Origin: Dyadobacter crusticola DSM 16708
GTDB taxonomy: Bacteria > Bacteroidota > Bacteroidia > Cytophagales > Spirosomataceae
Direction of reading: 5' to 3'
Assembly (NCBI RefSeq): GCF_000701505.1
Contig: NZ_KL370786.1
Span: forward strand, 562,651 to 626,650
Length of the DNA: 64,000 nt
This document shows, piece by piece, positions 15,764-24,304 of the stretch (the stretch's first letter is position 1; each line of letters starts with the position of its first letter). A program made the translations under genes and the position numbers. Under the pieces are notes generated by a model. The model was not told where the DNA came from, did no database searches, and saw only the letters and a list, made by a program, of their open reading frames with translations.

Positions 15764-16785
15764 TTCGTTGCAACCTGCTCATCCGAGATCATTTCACCTT
15801 GCGGCTCTTTCGGGTTGGCGGGCTTGGTATCTTTTAATGTCAGCACGTAGCTGGCTACTTTTTGAATATCTGTGGGTGAAAGCTGCTTTTCCCAGGAGAT
15901 CATCCCTTTTTCAGGAACACCGTACTTGATCACCTTGAAGAGGTTTTTAATCCCGCTTCCGTGCAGCCAGTATTTATCGGTCAGGTTGGGCCCAACTGAG
16001 CCGCCACCGTCAGCACCGTGGCAGGCGGTACATTTCTCCTGGAATATCGCCTTTCCTTGTTCCACCAGAGGGGCTTCCGTCAGCTCGGTCACTGAATTTT
16101 CATCGAGCGAAGCGCCTACTTTTTCCATGTATGCCTTCTTTTCGATCTCCGCCTGGGCAATTTCCTTATCAAGCTCCGTCAGCTGCATGTCGCCGATTCC
16201 GCCGAAATAGAATACCGAGTAAGCGATGCCCACAACGATTGTTCCCAGAAACAGCGACTGCAGCCACGGCGGCATCCGGTTATCAAGTTCCTGAATACCA
16301 TCATAATCGTGGCCGTCAATGAGAATGTGCTGCTCGTCGCCCAGGGAAACGCCCATCCCCGCAAACTTTTTCCACCAACTGGTACCGGCTGCTTTTGCAG
16401 CTGCTTCCGGATTTTTGAGCGCGTTCACTTTCTGCAACAGCGAGATTGCATTGCCCAATGTAACCACCACCAGAATCGCGATGAACACCAGCACCCCAAG
16501 CAGCACCAGCAGCAGGATTTCCATTCCGGAGATCGCCCGGATTTTGTCAACCGGCGCTTCTGCCGAAGCTGTACTCTGGATCAGGAAAAAGAACAATGCG
16601 GACAAAATCCCTTTCCGCACCACGCCGTCCTGCAATGGAATACTTTCCATTTTCGACAATGTTTTTTTATCAATCCTGAAAACAAAAACCAGGAGCGCGA
16701 GAAAGAAAACAAAAAATATAAGTAGCGAGATCATCGGAAAAATGCCAATGCCGGCTATGGTTTCGAGGTAAGTTCTGAATTTCAT
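15760..16785 (-). CDS. ccoP: CcoQ-CcoP fusion, single-haem cytochrome c subunit of cbb3 oxidase
   Basis: In 341 residues, the first 65 or so look like CcoQ (one membrane segment, then FRIDKKTLSKMESIPLQDG). A second signal-like hydrophobic stretch follows, then a CcoP N-terminal region (DGHDYDGIQELDNRMPPWL, with a membrane segment LFLGTIVVGIAYSVFYFGG). There is one cytochrome c domain with haem motif CTACH near residue 255 and axial Met in KGMISW. Proteobacterial CcoP carries two haems; here only one is present. The subunit passes electrons to CcoO/CcoN. A tandem repeat lies directly before the start codon. Confidence 0.9.
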   Translation of the reverse strand: MKFRTYLETIAGIGIFPMISLLIFFVFFLALLVFVFRIDKKTLSKMESIPLQDGVVRKGILSALFFFLIQSTASAEAPVDKIRAISGMEILLLVLLGVLVFIAILVVVTLGNAISLLQKVNALKNPEAAAKAAGTSWWKKFAGMGVSLGDEQHILIDGHDYDGIQELDNRMPPWLQSLFLGTIVVGIAYSVFYFGGIGDMQLTELDKEIAQAEIEKKAYMEKVGASLDENSVTELTEAPLVEQGKAIFQEKCTACHGADGGGSVGPNLTDKYWLHGSGIKNLFKVIKYGVPEKGMISWEKQLSPTDIQKVASYVLTLKDTKPANPKEPQGEMISDEQVATN

Positions 16786-16794
16786 GAGTGATCA

Positions 16795-16830
16795 ATGATT
16801 GAATGATCGAATGATTGAATGATTGAATGA
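16795..16830. repeat. Tandem 8-bp repeat in the ccoP leader
   Basis: Four and a half copies of ATGATTGA (one variant ATGATCGA) run from 16795 to 16830, ending 10 bases upstream of the minus-strand ccoP start at 16785. The tract lies where a ribosome would bind. Copy-number change would alter spacing in the leader, not the reading frame. Confidence 0.85.
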
Positions 16831-16866
16831 GCGGCCGAGGAACGGTGAATGAGTGAATAACGAGCC

Positions 16867-16957
16867 TTGTCACCCTGAGCGCAGTCGAAGGGATGTGCAC
16901 GACGCCCTGTCCCTTCGACTGCGCTCAGGGTGACAAAAGCTCTGCTCAGGGTGACAA
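16867..16957. repeat. Perfect 27-bp palindromic repeat plus partial copy between ccoNO and ccoP
   Basis: The arm at 16867-16893 (core CACCCTGAGCGCAGTCGAAG) is an exact inverse of 16910-16936, with a 16-base loop. A truncated third arm (GCTCAGGGTGACAA core) follows at about 16943-16957. This sequence type is a widespread dispersed intergenic repeat. It lies inside the cco operon, 10 bases downstream of the ccoNO stop, and could terminate or stabilise part of the transcript. Confidence 0.8.
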
Positions 16958-16966
16958 CTCATTCAC

Positions 16967-19111
16967 TCATTTCTTTATATCCGTCCCCATCCTTTGCAAA
17001 TACGCTATCAAGGCTATGATTTCTTTGTTTTCGCTGGTTTTGATGCCGCTTTTGCTTAGGTTTTCCTGGATTTGTTTGGCTTGTTTGTGCAGGTCGTTGT
17101 TTGCCAGTTTGTCGTAGCCTTTTTCGTAAGGTACTCCCAGCGTCTGCATTGCGCGGATCTTGGCGGCGGTGGTGCTGGTATCGAGGTCGTCTTCTAGCAA
17201 CCAGCCGTATCTTGGCATGATGGAGCCCGGTGACATTGTGGTCGGATCTTCCATGTGATTGTAATGCCAGGAGTCGGGGTACTTGCCGCCAATCCGGTGC
17301 AAATCCGGGCCGGTTCGTTTGGATCCCCATTGGTGCGGGTAATCATAAATGAACTCGCCTGATTTGGAGTACTCACCATAACGCTCTATCTCAGACCGGA
17401 ATGGGCGGATCATCTGGGTGTGACATACGTAGCAGCCTTCGCGGACATACACATCGCGTCCCTGCAATTCCAGCGGCGTATAAGGTTTCACGGCGGCAAT
17501 GGTAGGCACATTGGATTTGATCATAAAAGTCGGGATCATCTCGATCATCCCGCCGATTGCAACTGCTACCAGTGCGAAGATCGTCAATGCCAAAGGTTTA
17601 CGCTCAAACAATCTGCGGTGCCAGTATTCGCTTTTTTCAGCATGCCAGATCGCATTGAGCGGCATTGCTTTTGCTGTTTCTGTCGCTATCAGGTTGCCTT
17701 TCAGTGCTGTCATCCAGAGGTTATAGATCATTACTATAAACCCGATGATGTATAAGGTACCTCCCACTGAGCGCAGGAAATAAAGCGGCGCAAGTTGGGT
17801 AACGGTTTCGAGGAAGTTAGGGTATTTCAATAATCCTTCCTGCGTAAATTCTTTCCACATGGAGCTCTGTACCCAGCCAGCCCAGTACATTGGAATGGTA
17901 TAGAAAAGGATACCCAACGTGCCGATCCAGAAGTGGAAGTTAGCGGCCTTTTGAGAGTATAACGGTCTGTTATATATGCGTGGAAAAAGCCAGTACAAAA
18001 TCCCGAAAGTCAGGAACCCGTTCCAACCCAGTGCGCCTAGGTGCACGTGTGCTACGATCCAATCGGTATAGTGCGCGATCGCATTCACATTTTTGAATGA
18101 AAGCATCGGGCCTTCGAAAGTAGCCATACCGTAGGCGGTGATTGCTACGACCATGAATTTGAGAACTACGTCGTCACGCACTTTGTCCCAGGCGCCGCGC
18201 AATGTCATTAACCCGTTGATCATCCCGCCCCAGGAAGGTGCGATCAGCATAACTGAAAATACGGTTCCCAATGTTTGCGCCCACTCAGGTAATGCGGTAT
18301 ACAGCAAGTGGTGCGGTCCGGCCCAGATGTACAGGAAGATCAAAGCCCAGAAGTGGACAATGGATAACCGGTAGGAATAGATCGGTCTGTTGGCTGCTTT
18401 TGGGAGGAAATAATACATTAGACCCAAATACGGCGTAGTCAGGAAGAATGCAACCGCATTGTGGCCGTACCACCACTGAACCAATGCATCCTGCACACCT
18501 GCATACACAGAGTAGCTTTTGAACAATGAGATCGGCAGGGCAATGCTGTTGACCACGTGCAACATGGCCACAGTTACAAAAGAAGCAATGTAAAACCAAA
18601 CAGCCGCGTAAATGTGCTCGGTGCGGCGGTTGATCGTGGTCATAATCAGGTTGATCAATGCAGAAACCCAAACGACGGCAATCGCCACGTCGATCGGCCA
18701 TTCCAGCTCGGCGTACTCTTTGGAAGTCGTTAATCCCATCGGCAGCGTGATGGCGGCGGCAAGGATAATAAACTGCCAGGCCCAGAAGTGGAAGCGGCTC
18801 AGCACCGGGCTCCACATCGGCGTGCGCAACACACGTGGCGCAGAGTAATAAAGACCGGTAAAAAATCCGTTTCCGACAAATGCGAAGATCACCGCATTGG
18901 TATGCAGCGGCCTGATGCGGCTGAATGTCAGAAAAGGTAAATCCATGTTGAGGTCGGGGTACACGAGCTGTAATGCAGCGAGCAGCCCGACGAGCATCCC
19001 GATTAACCCGAAGAGGATCGTCGCGATGGCGAAGTCGCGGACGATGCGGTTGTCGTATTGAAACTCATCCAGTTCAACCTGAGCCAGATCAGCGTGAGGA
19101 ACGTTTGACAT
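16967..19111 (-). CDS. ccoN: Fused cbb3 cytochrome oxidase subunits I and II, CcoNO
   Basis: The 714-aa protein joins CcoN and CcoO. Residues 1 to about 480 hold the twelve-helix haem-copper core: RPLHTNAVIFAFVGNG (haem His), WWYGHNAVAFFLT (CuB region), GPHHLLYTALPEWAQ (CuB His pair) and DWIVAHVHLGALGWNG (haem His pair). After a membrane anchor, residues about 540-714 are CcoO with haem c motif CYVCHTQMIRPF and axial Met in GSIMPRYGW. cbb3 oxidases reduce oxygen at very low concentration while pumping protons. The N-O fusion is common in Bacteroidota. ccoS lies 27 bases upstream. Confidence 0.96.
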   Translation of the reverse strand: MSNVPHADLAQVELDEFQYDNRIVRDFAIATILFGLIGMLVGLLAALQLVYPDLNMDLPFLTFSRIRPLHTNAVIFAFVGNGFFTGLYYSAPRVLRTPMWSPVLSRFHFWAWQFIILAAAITLPMGLTTSKEYAELEWPIDVAIAVVWVSALINLIMTTINRRTEHIYAAVWFYIASFVTVAMLHVVNSIALPISLFKSYSVYAGVQDALVQWWYGHNAVAFFLTTPYLGLMYYFLPKAANRPIYSYRLSIVHFWALIFLYIWAGPHHLLYTALPEWAQTLGTVFSVMLIAPSWGGMINGLMTLRGAWDKVRDDVVLKFMVVAITAYGMATFEGPMLSFKNVNAIAHYTDWIVAHVHLGALGWNGFLTFGILYWLFPRIYNRPLYSQKAANFHFWIGTLGILFYTIPMYWAGWVQSSMWKEFTQEGLLKYPNFLETVTQLAPLYFLRSVGGTLYIIGFIVMIYNLWMTALKGNLIATETAKAMPLNAIWHAEKSEYWHRRLFERKPLALTIFALVAVAIGGMIEMIPTFMIKSNVPTIAAVKPYTPLELQGRDVYVREGCYVCHTQMIRPFRSEIERYGEYSKSGEFIYDYPHQWGSKRTGPDLHRIGGKYPDSWHYNHMEDPTTMSPGSIMPRYGWLLEDDLDTSTTAAKIRAMQTLGVPYEKGYDKLANNDLHKQAKQIQENLSKSGIKTSENKEIIALIAYLQRMGTDIKK

Positions 19112-19138
19112 TGGTAAAGTAAAATTTAGTAATGCGTT

Positions 19139-19306
19139 TTATGTGGTTTTTTTCTTGGTAGCAGGCATTTTGTCGTCCATCAGGATGCGGACCGATGGCG
19201 TGTAATCGTCGTCGTAATGTCCTTTTCTGACTGACCAGATGAATGCGCCGAGGAATGCAAATGCAATCGATAAGCTGGCGGCGAGCATTACGAAGATGGC
19301 GGTCAT
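19139..19306 (-). CDS. ccoS: cbb3 oxidase maturation protein CcoS
   Basis: A 55-aa gene translated by hand on the minus strand: it begins MTAIFVMLAASLSIAF and ends PATKKKTT before TAA at 19139-19141. One membrane helix is followed by GAFIWSVRKGHYDDDYTP, the family signature. CcoS is required to insert haem and copper into CcoN. It lies between ccoI and ccoNO, the expected place. Confidence 0.9.
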   Translation of the reverse strand: MTAIFVMLAASLSIAFAFLGAFIWSVRKGHYDDDYTPSVRILMDDKMPATKKKTT

Positions 19307-19399
19307 GGTGGTGGTGATTTTGATTAATTCCGATGTCCAAAACTACTTGGCGCCGCTCCGGGAAATGATGACGCCCGGGAGCAATTCAGATGACTTTAA

Positions 19400-21847
19400 T
19401 CAGTTTTTGAGCAATCGTGCTGCGGCCCGGCTGCTGCTGAAAGTGGTAAATGCCACAATGGTAACCAGACTGACCGGCATCAGAATGGCGGCGATCACCG
19501 GCGAAAGTTGCCCGCCGATTGCAAGTGACAGTCCGAATACATTGTAGATTACCGAAATCCCGAAACTGGCTTTAATGATGTTCTGACCTGCTTTTGCGAG
19601 CTTGATATAGGCAGGCAGCAAGGCAAGCCGGTTTCCTTCCAGGATCAGGTCGCAGGAAGGGGAGAAGTTGTTGATATCGTCTGAAATGGCCACACCTACA
19701 TTACTCTGCCGCAATGCACCGGCATCGTTAAGTCCGTCACCGACCATGAGTACATTCTTTTTTTCTGTTTCCTGCAAGCGCCGGATGAATTGCAGCTTCT
19801 CTTCGGGTTTTTGTTCAAAAAGAAGATGGGATTTATTTCCAAAAACAGGCGCCAGGAAGTCCTGATCGGTAGGCTTGTCTCCTGAGAGCAGGTAAGTATC
19901 GAATCCTTTGCTTTGCAGCTTGGAGATCGTCAGCGGCAGGTTAGTCCTGTATTTACTTTTAACCAAAAAATAACCCTGTACCTGCTTGTCGAATGAAACA
20001 AATACCTGCGATGATCTTGCTGCATCTTCCATTGTTTTCAGTCCGACCCATTCTGCTGATCCTAGCTTTACCTCCTGCTCACCCCATTTGCAGCTGATAC
20101 CTGCGCCAGCTACTTCCCGGTAGCCCATTAAGCCTCTGCGACTCGCTTTTACATCTGACAAAAAATCCACAATCACCCGGCTCAGTGGGTGCGAGGATTG
20201 TGCGGCAATGGTTTTAACGATCACCAACTCCTGTTCCGACAATGCGTTTCCGACAAATGAGATCTCCACTTCACTTGACTTGGTAATGGTTCCGGTTTTA
20301 TCAAAAACCACGGTGTCGATCCTCGATAAACGTTCGATCGCATCGGAGTTCTTTGGATAGCAGCGGTTTTTGCCAAACAATGCGACCAGGTTTCCATTGG
20401 TGAAAGTGGAAGAGAAAACCAGTCCGCACGGACAAGCTACCAGCAGGCAGGTAGTGAATGCGCGGAAGGCGGTTTTCGGGTTATCATTTACAAAATACCA
20501 GAATAGAAAAGTGAGCGAGGCAATTACAAGTACAGTTGGTGAGAAATACCTGTTGATCCGGGAAGCCAGCGTATTGTTCTGATCTTCCTTTTCGCGGCCG
20601 AAAGTATCGTTGTTCCAAAGCTGGGTAAGGTAGCTTTGCGAAACTTCACGTAACACTTCGAGCTCAATGGACGGGCCGGTTTGTTTGCCGCCTGCATAAA
20701 TAGTATCTCCCTTTTTACGCCGCAAAGGTTCGGCTTCGCCTGAAACGAAACTATAATCGATCAAAGCCTCTGCGCTGAGCAGTACCGTGTCGGCCGGGAT
20801 CAGTTCCTGGTTGCGGACCAGCAGCTGGTCGCCGGTTTTGAGTTCAGTAATTGGTGTACGCGTCTCGGTACCATTGTTCAAAACTGAAACGGCAATGGGA
20901 AAGTAGGATTTGTAGTCCCGGTCGAATGCGATACCGGCGTAGGTTTTCTCCTGAAAAAAGCGGCCGACAAGCATGAAGAAGATCGCGCCGGCAAATGAGT
21001 CGAGGTAACCTGGGCCGGTTTCAGTGAATATCTGGTATAAGCTGGTCAGGAAAATACATATCAGCGCCAGTGCGATCGGCGCTTCAATGTTCATGTATTT
21101 GCCTTTCAATGCATTCCAGGCCGATTTGAAAAAATCCGCCGCGCAATAAAAGAGCACAGGCAGGCTCAGCAGAACATTCATATAGCTGAATGTTCTGCGC
21201 AGATCCTGGTCAATGGAAGAGGAGCTCAGGTGAAAGTACTCCGGAAAGCTCAGCATCATGATATTGCCGAATGCGAATCCCGCAATGCCGATCTTGTACA
21301 GTTTAATGCGGTTGAATTTCTTGATCCGTTTTCCTTCCAGGTCGTTGAGGCTGATGTAAGGTTCGTAGCCGACGCGCGTGATCACGGCGGCAAGCTCGCT
21401 CAGTTTTATTTTGGTTGAATCAAAAGTAATGCGGAGCTTCTTTTCGGGGAAGTTGACTACCGAGCTGCGAATGGCGGGATTGAAGCGGTAAAGTTGTTCG
21501 AGCAGCCAGATGCAGGAGCTGCAATGCATTTTGGGTATATGCCAGTTGACACAGGAAAGTTTCCCATCGGTAAATTCAAGAATTTTTGCGGTAACCTCAG
21601 GTAAGTCCAGGTAATCGTATTTACCATCAAAAAAGGAGTTGCCGGGAGATATACCCTGCGAGCCGTCAATGGAATAATAGTCACAAAGGTCGTTTTCTTT
21701 CAAAAGATCGTACACCACCGAGCAGCCTTCACAGCAGAATTGGTGCTCGTCCAGGTAGATCACCTCGTCTTTGAAATCTTCACCGCAGTGATAGCAGGTA
21801 TGTTTTTCAGCCACTTCCTGTGGTGGCTCCATTACTGATTTGCTCAT
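19400..21847 (-). CDS. ccoI: Copper-exporting P-type ATPase CcoI/FixI
   Basis: CcoI moves copper out of the cytoplasm for oxidase metallation. The start at 21847 (MSKSVMEPPQ) gives 815 aa; an ATG six codons earlier is possible. Domains in order: a Cys-rich N-terminal metal site (CYHCGEDF, CCEGCSVVYDLL), a heavy-metal-associated domain (MHCSSCIWLLEQL), membrane helices, the A-domain SGEAEP, the ion-binding CPC in ACPCGL, the phosphorylation loop DKTGTITKS, and GDGLNDAGAL. It is the first gene of the cco cluster; the 89-base region upstream is the likely main promoter. Confidence 0.95.
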   Translation of the reverse strand: MSKSVMEPPQEVAEKHTCYHCGEDFKDEVIYLDEHQFCCEGCSVVYDLLKENDLCDYYSIDGSQGISPGNSFFDGKYDYLDLPEVTAKILEFTDGKLSCVNWHIPKMHCSSCIWLLEQLYRFNPAIRSSVVNFPEKKLRITFDSTKIKLSELAAVITRVGYEPYISLNDLEGKRIKKFNRIKLYKIGIAGFAFGNIMMLSFPEYFHLSSSSIDQDLRRTFSYMNVLLSLPVLFYCAADFFKSAWNALKGKYMNIEAPIALALICIFLTSLYQIFTETGPGYLDSFAGAIFFMLVGRFFQEKTYAGIAFDRDYKSYFPIAVSVLNNGTETRTPITELKTGDQLLVRNQELIPADTVLLSAEALIDYSFVSGEAEPLRRKKGDTIYAGGKQTGPSIELEVLREVSQSYLTQLWNNDTFGREKEDQNNTLASRINRYFSPTVLVIASLTFLFWYFVNDNPKTAFRAFTTCLLVACPCGLVFSSTFTNGNLVALFGKNRCYPKNSDAIERLSRIDTVVFDKTGTITKSSEVEISFVGNALSEQELVIVKTIAAQSSHPLSRVIVDFLSDVKASRRGLMGYREVAGAGISCKWGEQEVKLGSAEWVGLKTMEDAARSSQVFVSFDKQVQGYFLVKSKYRTNLPLTISKLQSKGFDTYLLSGDKPTDQDFLAPVFGNKSHLLFEQKPEEKLQFIRRLQETEKKNVLMVGDGLNDAGALRQSNVGVAISDDINNFSPSCDLILEGNRLALLPAYIKLAKAGQNIIKASFGISVIYNVFGLSLAIGGQLSPVIAAILMPVSLVTIVAFTTFSSSRAAARLLKN

Positions 21848-21936
21848 GGTCTTGTAGTTTACCAAAGCAAAATTGGAGTATCACACAAAGGAAGTGGCTG
21901 ATGCGCCTTATCCCAGAAAATGATTTTGGTCAGGAA

Positions 21937-22728
21937 TTACATGGTGCGCCCATTAGGTAGTACGAATGCGCGGCCTTTGTTTTGGTAAGCGTGAATTCCG
22001 TTGCTGATAAACAAGATCACCGACATCGCAATCGCGTAGTAAGCAATCGTCTGTTCATTGTCCCAGTTAGCAACCGCGACCGCGACTAACCCCCAGATAC
22101 CCACCATCGCTGACTCCCGCAAGTTGCGCGTCCAGGTAAGATAAAGGTATATCAGCCCGGCAACGGTGATCATAATGAAAGTCCAGGTTACTTCTGAAAA
22201 TCCGAAGCGGTTCCATTCAATTTTGGTCAGAAATGCGGCTACGTTGGCAACCAATGCGAGCATAATCCAGCCGATGTACAAGGCAAAGGGCCACCAGAGC
22301 AGCGCGACCTTTTTGAATGGAATCAGTTCCATTTCCATTCGTGTGTTGAGAACGATCTGGATCAGAAAAAACAGTAATGCGCACATGATCAGCACTGAAA
22401 CTCCCGTGTAGTCGTAGAGCCAGGCGATAATCCAGAGACAATTGGCTAGGCAGGTCAGTACAAACAGCCAGCCAATGTTAAATACGTCCGGGTCCGTCTG
22501 TTTGTTATTGAAAAGGCCGCGGCTCTGGTAAATGACAAAGCCGGCCAGACTAATGTAAATGATTCCCCAGATTGAAAATGCATAGCCCGCGGGAGTGAAA
22601 AGATTCTGGTACTCGTTTGAGACGCTCGCCATTGTATTCCCATTGAAAACGCCCGTGTTGGAAAGGTAGTTGACCACGATCGTGACGACAAGCGCGATGA
22701 TATTCGATATCTGAATTGTTCTTTTCAT
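21937..22728 (-). CDS. TspO/MBR-related membrane protein
   Basis: The start at 22728 gives a 263-aa membrane protein beginning MKRTIQISNIIALVV; an upstream in-frame ATG at 22863 is unlikely because it adds a polar extension. The segment FTPAGYAFSIWGIIYISL matches the FxPxGYxFxIxW type of motif of the tryptophan-rich sensory (TspO) family, and about eight hydrophobic segments follow, more than the five of classic TspO. TspO proteins bind porphyrins and isoprenoids; the function of the longer Bacteroidota group is unknown. It lies just upstream of ccoI on the same strand, 89 bases away. Confidence 0.75.
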   Translation of the reverse strand: MKRTIQISNIIALVVTIVVNYLSNTGVFNGNTMASVSNEYQNLFTPAGYAFSIWGIIYISLAGFVIYQSRGLFNNKQTDPDVFNIGWLFVLTCLANCLWIIAWLYDYTGVSVLIMCALLFFLIQIVLNTRMEMELIPFKKVALLWWPFALYIGWIMLALVANVAAFLTKIEWNRFGFSEVTWTFIMITVAGLIYLYLTWTRNLRESAMVGIWGLVAVAVANWDNEQTIAYYAIAMSVILFISNGIHAYQNKGRAFVLPNGRTM

Positions 22729-22861
22729 GGGGTTTTTACTTTGATCAGTTATTTCCTGAAACATAGTAAAAAGGGTGCCAGGAGAGTAAATGGTGAGCAG
22801 TACGGGTGTTCTCTGGCAGGATTTTTGTCCGTTGCACTCATTCATCAACCAAACATCAATC

Positions 22862-23659
22862 ATGTCAGCTACTAAAAATTATGCATTGATCACAGGGGCG
22901 ACTAGCGGGATAGGTCTAGAACTTGCGCGTTTGTTTGCAAAGGACCAGTACAAGCTCGTGCTTGTTGCGAGGGACCAGCAGGAACTCGATGCTACGGCAG
23001 CGGAATTTGCGCAGTATAACGTGGAGGTCGTCACCATTGCCAAAGATTTATTCGAAAGAGAGCAGGCGATCGCACTTTACGACGAAGTGAAGAGCCGGGG
23101 ATTGCAGGTCGATTTTCTGGTAAATAATGCAGGTCAGGGTGTATATGGTAAGTTTCAGGACAACGAGCTCGACAGGGAGTTAAAGATCGTCGACCTGAAT
23201 GTTGCCGCAACAATTATCACAACCAAGCTTTTCCTGAAAGATATGCTCGCGCGCGGCACGGGCAAGATCCTGAACCTGGCTTCTATCGCCAGCAAAACAC
23301 CCGGGCCGTGGCAGGCAGTGTACCACGGTACGAAAGCGTTTGTGTTGTCATTCACGGAAGCGGTCAGATATGAAATCAAGGACACCAATGTGACTATGAC
23401 TGCATTGCTGCCGGGTGTAACGGACACCGATTTTTTCAACAAAGCCGATATGAACGACAGCCAAGCTGTACAGGATCCCGACAGCATGGCCGATCCAGCC
23501 GAAGTAGCCAAAGATGGTTACGAAGCATTGATGGCCGGAAAAGATAAGGTGATATCGGGCTTGAAGAACAAGGTGCAAATGGGCCTGAGCAACTTTATGA
23601 GCGACCCGATGGTAGCTCACCAGATCAGTGAGCAGCAGAAGCCTGTTGACGCGAAGTAA
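22862..23659 (+). CDS. Short-chain dehydrogenase/reductase
   Basis: A 265-aa classical SDR. The start at 22862 puts the Rossmann motif TGATSGIG at residues 10-17, where it is normally found. NNAGQG near residue 82 and the catalytic pair in YHGTKA (YxxxK) near residue 155, with the preceding LASIAS serine, are present. Substrate unknown; it resembles the DltE/YqjQ group of general oxidoreductases. A rho-independent-like hairpin with T5 follows. Confidence 0.9.
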   Translation: MSATKNYALITGATSGIGLELARLFAKDQYKLVLVARDQQELDATAAEFAQYNVEVVTIAKDLFEREQAIALYDEVKSRGLQVDFLVNNAGQGVYGKFQDNELDRELKIVDLNVAATIITTKLFLKDMLARGTGKILNLASIASKTPGPWQAVYHGTKAFVLSFTEAVRYEIKDTNVTMTALLPGVTDTDFFNKADMNDSQAVQDPDSMADPAEVAKDGYEALMAGKDKVISGLKNKVQMGLSNFMSDPMVAHQISEQQKPVDAK

Positions 23660-23682
23660 CCTTAATTTTTTTGTTTAATAAG

Positions 23683-23707
23683 GGCTGGCGTGATTGCCGG
23701 CCTTTTT
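23683..23707 (+). terminator. Rho-independent terminator after the SDR gene
   Basis: GGCTGGC (23683-23689) pairs with GCCGGCC (23696-23702), including one G-U pair, around GTGATT, and TTTTT follows at 23703-23707. Confidence 0.7.
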
Positions 23708-23751
23708 GCTGTTTCGCATTTTGATTTTACAAAAGCGCAGTTTTTTATTCC

Positions 23752-24123
23752 ATGAAATACTTTTACACCATCGCATTGCTTTTTCTTTCCAATGCATTCA
23801 TGACGCTGGCCTGGTATGGTCACCTCAAATTCTTCAACAAAGAGGGGGCGCATAGTTCCACTCCGCTGTACCTGATCATTCTGCTGAGCTGGGGACTGGC
23901 TTTTTTCGAGTATTGCTTTCAGGTACCGGCCAATCGCATCGGCTCTTCCGAAACGGGCGGACCGTTTTCTCTGGTTCAGCTCAAAATTATCCAGGAAGTG
24001 ATCACGCTAATTGTTTTCATGATCTTTTCGACTGTCTTTTTCAAAAACACCCAGTTTACAACCAATCACCTGATCGGTTTTGCACTGCTTGTTGCGGCGG
24101 TTTATTTTATTTTTAAAGGCTGA
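23752..24123 (+). CDS. DMT-family small membrane protein (DUF486 type)
   Basis: The 123-aa protein has four hydrophobic segments, starting MKYFYTIALLFLSNAFMTLAW. The conserved middle, WGLAFFEYCFQVPANRIG, is the signature of the DUF486 family, which is related to small multidrug-resistance/DMT transporters. Transport function is presumed and the substrate is unknown. It stands alone between terminators. Confidence 0.88.
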   Translation: MKYFYTIALLFLSNAFMTLAWYGHLKFFNKEGAHSSTPLYLIILLSWGLAFFEYCFQVPANRIGSSETGGPFSLVQLKIIQEVITLIVFMIFSTVFFKNTQFTTNHLIGFALLVAAVYFIFKG

Positions 24124-24304
24124 TGTAGGGCGAAGTACAAGCTTGCTCTTTATAAATACGCTCGATAGTCAAACTGAAATCTAGGGTAAATACGGAGGTT
24201 GTTGTCGGTACATCACATACATCGCACAACTGCTTTCTGCCGGGCCCGCAATGAAGTTCAGAGTGACTGTATGTATCTGAAATTCCACTTTCAAATACAT
24301 CACA

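Noticed and set aside
19089..19340. 83-codon minus-strand frame over the ccoS region
   Set aside because: It is out of frame with the clear 55-aa CcoS product, which has the family signature; the longer frame is a shadow.
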